Origin: Rhodanobacteraceae bacterium
Lineage (GTDB): Bacteria > Pseudomonadota > Gammaproteobacteria > Xanthomonadales > Rhodanobacteraceae
Assembly (NCBI GenBank): GCA_025928735.1
Contig: JAICIW010000195.1
Coordinates: forward strand, 1-5,189
Direction of reading: 5' to 3'
DNA: 5,189 nucleotides
Numbering within the stretch: position 1 is the first letter of the stretch; each line of letters opens with the position of its first letter. Below, in pieces: positions 1 through 4,829 of the stretch. The position numbers were made by a program, and so were the translations under genes. The notes beneath the pieces are model-generated. The model searched no databases. It was not told where the DNA came from and was given only the letters and a program-made list of their open reading frames with translations.

Positions 1-319
1 GCAGCTTCGATCGCAGGTGCCGCAGTTCGAATTCAAGCTGGCCAAGGGTGACGGTCAGCGGCGTGACAGAACGTTTCGCGGGCAGCTTCGCCTTGTCGAA
101 CGCGAACCCGCGTGCGCATGCTTCGGCAAACACTCCGTGCAGGTAATCGTTGATCGCATCGAGGGGCGCGGAACAACCGGAGAATCGCGCGAGTTGCGGG
201 TGCGCGCGATAGCCGCGTGTCTGCCCCGTCAGCACCGCGCGCGCCAACAACGCCTCGCGCCACGCGGCGGTCAGACCCTTGGAGTCGAAGTAGCGCGGAT
301 GCAGGCTCCACAATCGCAT
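1..319 (-). CDS. Pyrimidine dimer DNA glycosylase / endonuclease V family protein (partial, 3' end missing)
   Basis: Reading down from an ATG at 317-319 there are 106 codons without a stop, running off the left edge, so the C-terminus is missing. The N-terminus reads MRLWSLHPRYFD. It is followed by a WREALLA segment (W20-R21-E22), TRGYRAHPQLARF at 34-46 and a VTLGQLEFE...HL..KL segment at 90-106. These resemble the bacterial members of the T4 endonuclease V (Pyr_excise) family, which excise UV-induced pyrimidine dimers and cut the abasic site. R21-E22 line up with the Arg22-Glu23 pair of the T4 enzyme, where the Glu is catalytic. The start is chosen because it matches the family N-terminus. 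No clear Shine-Dalgarno precedes it. The gene lies 39 bases downstream of the tRNA-Leu on the same strand and may be reached by read-through. Family assignment is fairly sure; activity is inferred. Confidence 0.78.
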   Translation of the reverse strand, partial: MRLWSLHPRYFDSKGLTAAWREALLARAVLTGQTRGYRAHPQLARFSGCSAPLDAINDYLHGVFAEACARGFAFDKAKLPAKRSVTPLTVTLGQLEFELRHLRSKL

Positions 320-358
320 CGCGGCATTGTGTCAGATCGCCGCGGCCGCATCGAAGCT

Positions 359-445
359 TGGTGCCGAAGGTGGGACTCGAACCCACACGCTTTTAAGGGC
401 GGCGGATTTTGAGTCCGCTGCGTCTACCGATTCCGCCACTTCGGC
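359..445 (-). tRNA. tRNA-Leu (anticodon CAA)
   Basis: The minus strand gives an 87-base tRNA. The acceptor arm GCCGAAG pairs with CUUCGGC, followed by discriminator A and an encoded CCA (359-361). The anticodon stem GCGGA/UCCGC encloses the loop CUCAAAA, whose anticodon is CAA and reads UUG leucine codons. A long variable arm follows, then a GGUUCGAGUC T-loop. The long variable arm and the 5' GCCGAAGUGGCGGAAUCGGUAG-like D-arm region are typical of bacterial class II tRNA-Leu and close to E. coli leuX. All arms are intact, so this is a functional gene and not a remnant. Confidence 0.97.
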
Positions 446-457
446 GACGGGCCGCAA

Positions 458-486
458 AGTATGCGGGAGTGCCGCGCGAATGCCAA
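458..486 (-). promoter_or_regulatory. Predicted sigma70-type promoter of tRNA-Leu
   Basis: On the minus strand, TTGGCA (481-486) and CATACT (458-463) are separated by 17 bases. The first differs from the -35 consensus at one position and the second from the -10 consensus at two. Transcription would begin about 6-7 bases after the -10 box, leaving only a short leader before the tRNA 5' end at 445, as is common for stable RNA genes. A GC-rich stretch (GCGGCCCG) lies between the -10 box and the tRNA and resembles a stringent discriminator; that regulatory reading is inference. Confidence 0.6.
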
Positions 487-648
487 GCACTGATGGCAGC
501 GAGCGGCCGTCAGGTGAACCCCGGCCAACCCGCTACCGGCATTTAGCCCGAAGTTGACGCCGCATTTACACGCGGCTTCGCATCATGTCCGGACGACGCG
601 GACGCGGCATCCTGCCGGTGCGCGTCATCATCGACAAGGAGAGTCCCC

Positions 649-1014
649 ATGCGAACCTCGATCCTCGCTCTTTGCGGCATGGCCGCGCTCGGAATGGCCG
701 CAGGCGCGTTGGCGCAGAACACGCCCACCAACAACCCGCCGACCCAACCAGCCACGTCGACCGCCAGCAAGCCGGCAGGCCAGATGGACAATTCCGGCGG
801 CGGCCTGGGCATGCAGATGACGCCGCGCGAGGCGCAGATGGCATTCCAGAACATGGATACCAATCATGACGGCTTCCTCGACCGCTCGGAGTTCACGCAC
901 AGCGGCGACAGCGGCCAGCGCTTCCCGGGTTGTGACAGCGACCATGACGGCAAGCTTTCCGAAGCCGAATACGTGGCGTGTTCGCAGCGTCCGGCGACGC
1001 AATCTCAGCGGTAA
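649..1014 (+). CDS. Secreted two-EF-hand calcium-binding protein
   Basis: This is a 121-residue protein starting at ATG 649 behind a strong AAGGAG (636-641) with 7-base spacing, which fixes the start. Residues 1-22 form a signal peptide with an Arg near the N-terminus, a hydrophobic Ala/Leu/Gly core and a likely ALA|Q cleavage site. There is no acceptable lipobox at Cys9. Residues 23-55 are a Thr/Pro/Asn/Ser-rich low-complexity linker. Two EF-hand loops follow. Loop 1 has D70, N72, D74, G75, D78 and E81. Loop 2 has D96, D98, D100, G101, S104 and E107. All coordinating positions are filled, so calcium binding is likely, presumably in the periplasm. Cys95 and Cys111 flank the second loop and could form a disulfide. 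The specific role is unknown. Similar short EF-hand proteins are common in Xanthomonadales. It is the only plus-strand gene here. Confidence 0.88.
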   Translation: MRTSILALCGMAALGMAAGALAQNTPTNNPPTQPATSTASKPAGQMDNSGGGLGMQMTPREAQMAFQNMDTNHDGFLDRSEFTHSGDSGQRFPGCDSDHDGKLSEAEYVACSQRPATQSQR

Positions 1015-1046
1015 ATTGCCCGCGGGGATGGTGCGATCCGTCCGCG

Positions 1047-1616
1047 TCAGTGATCCAGCGACAGTTGCCGTTCGCCGCGCGCGTACCAGTCGCCGCCTGC
1101 GGGTTCGAACACGCTGCAGCGAATCATCGGCCGCTGGTAGACGTGCACGCTGACCGCGATATCGGTGTCGCTGGCGTTGCAGATCGTGTGGTGTTCGTGG
1201 GGCGGGATCAGGCTGCCGGCCGAGCCGGCGCCGGCCTGGATCACGCCGGCCGGAACGAAACGGTAGCGCTCGTCGTCATGCTCGCACAACTCGTACTGCA
1301 CCACTTCCAGCGCACCGCGCCACACGCCTTCGACGCACCACATGCCGGCATGGTCGTGGATCGGCGTGCCCTGACCTGGGCTCCAGGTCATCGCGACCAC
1401 GCAATAGTCGTGCTCGCGGCTGTGGTACAGCTCACGCCGCGCATAGTGTTCCGCGCAACCTTCGAACACGCACTCGGGCAGGCGAACCTCACCCGAGTGA
1501 ATTGCGTCGCACAGTGCGGTACGCAGCGCGCGCATGGTGTCGACCGTGTCGCCACTGGTGACGGCAGCGTCGAACGCGCGGATCAGGCGTTCGCGCCCGG
1601 GGAAATCGATGGCCAT
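1047..1616 (-). CDS. Cysteine dioxygenase family protein (cupin)
   Basis: This 189-residue cupin matches type I cysteine dioxygenases, which use Fe(II) and O2 to turn cysteine into cysteine sulfinate in the cytosol. The first cupin motif is GTPIHDHAGMWC (83-94), giving iron ligands H87 and H89. The third ligand is probably H143 in PPHEHHTICN (138-147). Y58 and R60 sit where the mammalian enzyme has Tyr58 and the carboxylate-binding Arg60. Having Arg there favours cysteine over 3-mercaptopropionate as substrate. C94 and Y160 (in SVHVY) fall where mammalian CDO forms its Cys93-Tyr157 thioether. The ATG at 1616 is kept because a good promoter lies immediately upstream and no Shine-Dalgarno is visible, suggesting leaderless translation. 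The gene is convergent with the EF-hand gene (32-base gap) and lies downstream of the serine acyltransferase on the same strand. Substrate is inferred from these residues. Confidence 0.87.
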   Translation of the reverse strand: MAIDFPGRERLIRAFDAAVTSGDTVDTMRALRTALCDAIHSGEVRLPECVFEGCAEHYARRELYHSREHDYCVVAMTWSPGQGTPIHDHAGMWCVEGVWRGALEVVQYELCEHDDERYRFVPAGVIQAGAGSAGSLIPPHEHHTICNASDTDIAVSVHVYQRPMIRCSVFEPAGGDWYARGERQLSLDH

Positions 1617-1624
1617 GGCATAAG

Positions 1625-1653
1625 CTTATAACGTCTGGTGCATCGGCGGGCAA
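1625..1653 (-). promoter_or_regulatory. Predicted promoter of the cysteine dioxygenase gene, placing the start at or next to the ATG
   Basis: On the minus strand, TTGCCC (1648-1653) and TATAAG (1625-1630) are separated by 17 bases. The -10 box matches consensus at five of six positions and the -35 box at four of six. The -10 box ends 8 bases before the first base of the ATG at 1616. Initiation at the usual distance would therefore give an mRNA with no leader or one or two leader bases. The whole signal fits inside the 65-base gap after the upstream acyltransferase, so the dioxygenase can be transcribed independently of it. Confidence 0.55.
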
Positions 1654-1681
1654 GCGGCTGCCCGGAAGCCCCCGCCGGGAA

Positions 1682-2797
1682 TCAGAGCGACGTCATGAAG
1701 GCGCCGATCGCTGCCCCGAAGCGGCCGGTGTCGACCAGGAACGCGTCGTGACCTTGCGGCGAATCCAAGCCGACGAACGTGGTGTCGGTGCCGGTCGCAC
1801 TCAGATCGTCGGCCAGCTGCTGCTGCTGTTCCAGCGGAAACAGGATGTCGGTTTCGACGCCGATCACCAGCGCGCGCTCCAGTTTCATTTTTGCGAGTGC
1901 ATTGCGCACGGAGGTGGCGGGATCGGGCGCGCCGCCGTATTCGGCGAGGTCGAACCAGTCCGACGCACGCGACAGGTACAGGTAGCAATTCGGATCGAAC
2001 GAACGCGTGAAGCGGCGCGCGTGCGCGTTGAGGTAGGATTCGATCTGGAACTCCGCCCCGAAGGGATCTTCGTCGCGCTGATCGGCATCCAGCCGGATGC
2101 GCCCGAACCGACCGCGCCACTCCAGTGCCGAGCGGTAGGTGATCACACCCAGCTTGCGCGCGATGTTCATGCCGGTTTCGGGGTAATGATCGTCGTCGTA
2201 GTGGCCGTCGTTCCATTTCGGATCGAGCCGGATGGCTTCACGCTGCAAGGATCGAATGGCGATCGCGAAAGGCTGCGCGCGCGGCGCGGTGCACACGCTC
2301 ACGTGCGCGCGCGCGAAACCGGAATGGTGCGCCAGGCAGCCCAGCGCCGACATCCCGCCCATCGAACAGCCGACCAATGCCGCGAGACGCTCGATGCCGA
2401 GCCCGCGCGCGAGTTCATGGCCGGCGTTGCCGACGTCTTCCAGCGACAGCTCGGGGAAATCGAGGCGCCATGGTTGGCCGGTCGTCGGGTTGGTCGAGGC
2501 CGGTCCGCTGGAACCCTTGCAACTGCCCAGCGAATTCGCGCAGATCACGAACCATCGTGCGGTATCGATGGCCTTGCCGGCGCCGATGATGTCTTCCCAC
2601 CAGCCGGGCGATGCGTCGATGGCGTTGCTGGCTGCGTGCGCGCTGGGCGAGAGCCCGGTCAGGATCAGCGCCGCGTTGTCACGCGCCGCATTCAACGTGC
2701 CCCAGGTTTCGTACGCGAGCCGTGCGCCGAGCAATTGCCCGCCGCGCTTCATCGGAAATGGCGAGGGCAGGTCGAGGTATTGGCGAGCGTCGGCCAT
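1682..2797 (-). CDS. metX: Serine O-succinyltransferase-type alpha/beta-hydrolase acyltransferase (MetX family)
   Basis: This 371-residue protein belongs to the homoserine O-acetyltransferase (MetX) family. It most resembles the Xanthomonas-type members shown to succinylate L-serine, which gives O-succinylserine for cysteine synthesis. Visible features are PFPMKRGGQL at 14-22 and AYETWGT at 28-34. TGLSPSAHA (47-55) sits where acetyltransferases usually carry a TGD-type sequence. SLGSCKG follows at 89-95. The nucleophile elbow GCSMGG holds S145, with acid D317 in ETDILFP and H350 in SPQGHDAF completing the triad. IRSLQREAIRLDP (181-193) is the usual conserved helix. The frame stays open to an ATG at 2908, but homology begins near the ATG at 2797 and the extra 37 codons run into a repeat, so 2797 is chosen. 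No strong Shine-Dalgarno precedes either start. Family is certain; the serine/succinyl-CoA specificity is inferred from resemblance, and homoserine acylation is the alternative. Confidence 0.88.
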   Translation of the reverse strand: MADARQYLDLPSPFPMKRGGQLLGARLAYETWGTLNAARDNAALILTGLSPSAHAASNAIDASPGWWEDIIGAGKAIDTARWFVICANSLGSCKGSSGPASTNPTTGQPWRLDFPELSLEDVGNAGHELARGLGIERLAALVGCSMGGMSALGCLAHHSGFARAHVSVCTAPRAQPFAIAIRSLQREAIRLDPKWNDGHYDDDHYPETGMNIARKLGVITYRSALEWRGRFGRIRLDADQRDEDPFGAEFQIESYLNAHARRFTRSFDPNCYLYLSRASDWFDLAEYGGAPDPATSVRNALAKMKLERALVIGVETDILFPLEQQQQLADDLSATGTDTTFVGLDSPQGHDAFLVDTGRFGAAIGAFMTSL

Positions 2798-2902
2798 GGC
2801 GGTCTTCGGCGAATCGAAACCTGCAAGGGTAATGAACACACGCGAGTCGGCCAAGTGACGCGTCGCCGCGGGCGCGATTCTTGCGAACGGACCCTGTCGA
2901 TG

Positions 2903-2998
2903 CGTCATCCCGGCGCAAGCCGGGATCCAGTGTCTTTGCTTCCGCGGCTGTTTGGTGATGCGGGTGCGAGCCGAGATGCGAGGTGCGCCGGAATGACG
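2903..2998. repeat. 96-base miniature palindromic repeat with 13-base inverted ends
   Basis: The ends are CGTCATCCCGGCG (2903-2915) and CGCCGGAATGACG (2986-2998), which are inverted copies with one mismatch. Inside the left end is a perfect 6-base-pair hairpin, CCCGGC-GCAA-GCCGGG (2909-2924), followed by GGATCCAGTG. Elements with GTCATCCCGG...AAGCCGGGATCCAGTG ends are widespread non-coding intergenic repeats in proteobacteria. It fills most of the gap between the ccmI stop and the acyltransferase start. It has no coding content. It could form a stem at the 3' end of the ccm transcript, but no U-tract follows the hairpin on the minus strand. No other copy is present in this window. Confidence 0.7.
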
Positions 2999-3005
2999 AG
3001 TGCTG

Positions 3006-4076
3006 TCAATCCACCTTGTCGATCGTCAGCGCGACCGGCGCGTGCGAGTCGGTCGCGACCTCGACCGGCGCGGATTCCAGATCGCCCGCTTGCGGCATTG
3101 CGTTGCCGCTCTTGCTGATCCTTGCGGCGATGCTGACCTTCGTGAATTTCGAAAGCGTCATCGCGGGTGTCATGGCCATCGCGTCCGTCAGGGTGACCTT
3201 CGCCGGCAAATCGGAGGCCTTCAGGCGCGCGACCGCCAGCGGCATGGGCGGACCCTCCACCGCGCGCGCGAACACGAACAGCGTGTCCGTCGGCTGCACC
3301 TTCGCGACGAGAGCCGGGTCGAGCTTGACGGTGACGTTGAGCGCCACGGAAGAAACTGCGGCAGAGGCTGACAACGCAGTTGCGGGATCGGCGGCTACCA
3401 CGGTCGCGTTCTGCGTATCGCCGGCCCGCGTTTCGGCTTCGGCCAATTGCTGTTTCACGGTTTCGGCGACGCGGGAACCCGGTTCCAGCAGCGGCAGCAG
3501 GGTTTTCCATTGCTTCGCGGCGTCGGCGTAGTCGTTGCGCTGGAAATCGCTGATGCCGAGCAGCCACAGCGCGCGCTGGTGCGTGGGCTCGATCTGCAGC
3601 GCACGCTGCAGCTTGGCGCGCGACGCATCGTCGATCCGATGCGAAGGCGATGTTTCGGCCGTCGCTTCCACCCACGCCACCATCGCGTCCGGATCGTCGG
3701 GCTTCAACTTCAGCAAATGGTTCAACGCGTCCAGCGCCTGCTGCGGCTGGTCGAGCGCGGAATACGCCTGCGCCAGCAGCGCCCAGCCTTTGGCGTCGTT
3801 CGGCTTGCGCTGCAGGCTTTCCTGCAACTGGCGGGTGGCCTCGGCGAGCGTTGCCTGGTTTTCCGCGGCGGGCATGGGTTGCAGCGCCTGCGGCGTGCCG
3901 ACCGCGAGATATGCACCCAGCACGACGGGCGGCGTCACCAGCGCGAGAATGAGCGCAAGCACGAACGGCCCGCGCGGTCGGCCTTCGCGGCGAGCGCTGC
4001 GCAGCATCGGTACCAGTACGCAGGCGAGGGCGACCACCACCATGATGGCCGCGATGACGAGAAATCGTGCTGTCAT
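3006..4076 (-). CDS. ccmI: Cytochrome c maturation protein CcmI (CycH), TPR-containing
   Basis: This 356-residue inner-membrane protein of System I cytochrome c maturation binds unfolded apocytochrome c and presents it to the CcmF/CcmH haem ligation complex. Two membrane helices are evident, about 4-24 and 37-59, with an Arg-rich cytoplasmic loop between (RSARREGRPRG). A TPR region spans about 75-215, including KPNDAKGWALLAQAYSALDQ and EPTHQRALWLLGISDFQRND. The C-terminal periplasmic domain (about 245-356) has the family signature LFVFARAVEGPPMPLAV (266-282), then MAMTPAMTLSKF (300-311) and ISKSGNAMPQAGDL (320-333). Length is normal. The ATG at 4076 is chosen over a TTG one codon earlier because GGAG (4084-4087) lies 7 bases from the ATG. 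The start overlaps the stop of the preceding tiny ORF as TGATG, which implies translational coupling. Confidence 0.95.
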   Translation of the reverse strand: MTARFLVIAAIMVVVALACVLVPMLRSARREGRPRGPFVLALILALVTPPVVLGAYLAVGTPQALQPMPAAENQATLAEATRQLQESLQRKPNDAKGWALLAQAYSALDQPQQALDALNHLLKLKPDDPDAMVAWVEATAETSPSHRIDDASRAKLQRALQIEPTHQRALWLLGISDFQRNDYADAAKQWKTLLPLLEPGSRVAETVKQQLAEAETRAGDTQNATVVAADPATALSASAAVSSVALNVTVKLDPALVAKVQPTDTLFVFARAVEGPPMPLAVARLKASDLPAKVTLTDAMAMTPAMTLSKFTKVSIAARISKSGNAMPQAGDLESAPVEVATDSHAPVALTIDKVD

Positions 4077-4177
4077 CAATCGTCTCCGGGATGCCCCATA
4101 GCGGCAGCGGCGCGATCAGCGTACGCACTGGCCAGCGCAATGGCTGTTGCCGCGATGACGAGAAAACGGGTGGTCAC
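4076..4177 (-). CDS. 33-residue hydrophobic small protein between ccmH and ccmI (duplication-derived)
   Basis: From GTG 4175-4177 to TGA 4076-4078 there are 33 codons and a stop. Residues 2-10 (TTRFLVIAA) copy the CcmI start (TARFLVIAA). Residues 4-20 form one hydrophobic stretch ending in AYA|D, which could be a membrane anchor or a signal peptide. The last five residues include PGDD, copying the CcmH tail (EDPGDDW). GGAG (4185-4188) lies 7 bases before the GTG, the same geometry as at ccmI. The start overlaps the ccmH stop as GTGA, and the stop overlaps the ccmI start as TGATG, so ribosomes leaving ccmH would pass through this ORF to reach ccmI. It is not the usual CcmD, which lies between ccmC and ccmE. 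Translation is plausible; a function beyond keeping the genes coupled is unknown. Confidence 0.5.
   Translation of the reverse strand: MTTRFLVIAATAIALASAYADRAAAAMGHPGDD
4084..4087 (-). promoter_or_regulatory. Ribosome binding site deciding the ccmI start
   Basis: GGAG on the minus strand lies 7 bases before the ATG at 4076 but only 4 before an in-frame TTG at 4079, which favours the ATG. The site lies inside the last codons of the tiny upstream ORF. Confidence 0.7.
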
Positions 4178-4596
4178 CAATCGTCTCCGGGATCTTCAGC
4201 GATGGTGCCCGCCGGGCGGGTGCGCCGGCGCAGCAGTACGACCACCACGATGCCGCCCGCGAGCAGGATCACGGGCGTACCGAACCACAACGCGATCGTC
4301 GAGGGCGCGAGCGGCGGGTCGTACAGGATGAAGGTGGAATAGCGCGCGACCAGCCAATCCTTGATTTCCTTGTCGCTCTTGCCCTGCTGCATCATGTCGA
4401 AGATCTGCCGCCGCAACTGCTTGGCGAAATCGGCGTTCGATGCCAACAGACTTTCGTCCTGGCAAACCATGCAGCGCAGTTCACTTGTGAGGTGCTGGAA
4501 ACGGTCGCGCTGCGCGTTGTCCTTGAACGGCAGCGGATCGATCGCGAACGCGGTCGCGCTGAGTGCCAATGCGAACGCAATGACAACGACGGCCAT
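4174..4596 (-). CDS. ccmH: Cytochrome c maturation protein CcmH (thiol-disulfide component)
   Basis: As annotated this is 140 residues. The signal peptide is MAVVVIAFALALSATAFA (1-18), then the mature start IDPLPFKD. The redox motif LRCMVC (40-45, Cys42 and Cys45) is the CcmH hallmark. It is followed by the three-helix segment SNADFAKQLRRQIFDMMQQG (53-72) and ARYSTFILYDPP (84-95). A membrane helix (about 101-122) and a basic tail close the protein. CcmH keeps the apocytochrome CXXCH thiols reduced for haem ligation at the periplasmic face. The start is uncertain. The frame is open upstream through a repeat to a GTG at 4833 that overlaps the ccmG stop as GTGA and begins M-K-R-L-L-A. Using it would give 219 residues with a 79-residue leader. 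The ATG at 4596 is chosen because homology begins there, although its signal peptide lacks the usual basic N-terminus and its Shine-Dalgarno is poor. Its stop overlaps the next GTG. Confidence 0.9.
   Translation of the reverse strand: MAVVVIAFALALSATAFAIDPLPFKDNAQRDRFQHLTSELRCMVCQDESLLASNADFAKQLRRQIFDMMQQGKSDKEIKDWLVARYSTFILYDPPLAPSTIALWFGTPVILLAGGIVVVVLLRRRTRPAGTIAEDPGDDW
4185..4188 (-). promoter_or_regulatory. Duplicated ribosome binding site for the 33-residue ORF
   Basis: GGAG on the minus strand lies 7 bases before the GTG at 4177 and within the last ccmH codons. It is the exact counterpart of the ccmI site at 4084-4087, embedded in the same 16-base identical stretch. Confidence 0.55.
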
Positions 4597-4627
4597 CACC
4601 TGCCGAATGCGCCGAAGCTGTTTTTTC

Positions 4628-4806
4628 CACTCTCCCTTCGGGGAGAGTGAGGGTTCGGTTTTGCTCCCCTCTCCCATCGCGAGAGGGGTTGGGAATGAGG
4701 GTACGGAATCGACGCAACTTCTCACTACGGACGAACCCTCACCCGCCCCTTCGGGTTCGCGCTGCGCGCGCGTTCGCTTCGCTCCGCCTCTCCCGAGGGG
4801 AGAGGG
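4628..4806. repeat. Hairpin-rich composite intergenic repeat between ccmG and ccmH
   Basis: Three strong palindromes are visible on the plus strand. The first is CACTCTCCC-TTCG-GGGAGAGTG (4628-4649, nine pairs). The second is CCCCTCTC/GAGAGGGG (4666-4688, eight pairs, 7-base loop). The third is CCTCTCCC-GAG-GGGAGAGG (4787-4805, eight pairs). GTGAGGGTTCG (4647-4657) and CGAACCCTCAC (4732-4742) are perfect inverted copies, so the element looks like two related modules in opposite orientation around a unique centre (4689-4731). TGAGGGT recurs directly at 4696-4702. Sequences with CCCTCACC, CTCTCCC and CTTCGGGTTCGC blocks are common intergenic repeats in Xanthomonadales. Nothing here is typical of ccm coding sequence, yet the ccmH frame has no stop through it. 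Confidence 0.75.
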
Positions 4807-4829
4807 AAGGCGCATGGCGAGCAGGCGCT

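Larger units (their letters stand above)
4048..4193. repeat. Tandem duplication of the ccmH/ccmI junction (two 45-base copies, 101-base period)
   Basis: Two direct copies of a 45-base segment occupy 4149-4193 and 4048-4092 and match at 40 of 45 positions, including the first 16 bases in minus-strand reading. Each copy holds, in minus-strand order, codons for a Pro-Gly-Asp-Asp tail, a GGAG ribosome binding site, a stop/start overlap, and codons for the membrane helix start R-F-L-V-I-A-A. The first copy lies at the end of ccmH and the second at the start of ccmI. Weaker similarity may continue past the 45 bases (a shared TGCGTAC), as expected of a decayed duplicate of the ccmI 5' end. Confidence 0.85.

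Noticed and set aside
359..445. tRNA-Leu as an attachment site of an integrated element.
   Set aside because: There is no integrase, no second copy of the tRNA 3' end and no abrupt composition change in the window; the flanking genes look ordinary.
554..586. TTGACG (554-559) as part of a promoter for the EF-hand gene.
   Set aside because: No acceptable -10 box lies at 16-18 bases; the best AT-rich hexamer (581-586) is 21 bases away.
978..1631. A 217-codon plus-strand frame opposite the cysteine dioxygenase.
   Set aside because: It is fully antisense to a gene with clear cupin motifs and has no domain or ribosome binding site of its own.
2798..2908. A 37-codon N-terminal extension of the acyltransferase from ATG 2908.
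   Set aside because: The first codons fall in the end of the inverted repeat, no ribosome binding site is seen, and family similarity starts near the ATG at 2797.
1748..3118. A 456-codon open frame on the plus strand, the longest in the window.
   Set aside because: It is antisense to the acyltransferase, crosses the repeat and enters the ccmI end. The translation is Arg-rich without recognisable domains, as expected of a high-GC shadow frame.
2905..4140. A 411-codon open frame on the minus strand overlapping ccmI in another frame.
   Set aside because: The product is Arg/Ala/Gly low complexity with no family features, whereas the ccmI frame shows clear membrane helices, TPRs and the C-terminal domain.
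4616..4628. An A6C slippery heptamer that might cause frameshifting ahead of ccmH.
   Set aside because: In the ccmH frame the codons read TGG AAA AAA CAG, which is the wrong phase for A AAA AAC slippage, and no overlapping coding frame would benefit.
4621..4688. Hairpins plus a run of six T as a Rho-independent terminator inside the ccm operon.
   Set aside because: On the minus strand the stem is followed by A residues, not U. On the plus strand the T run comes before the stem. Neither orientation gives stem then U-tract.
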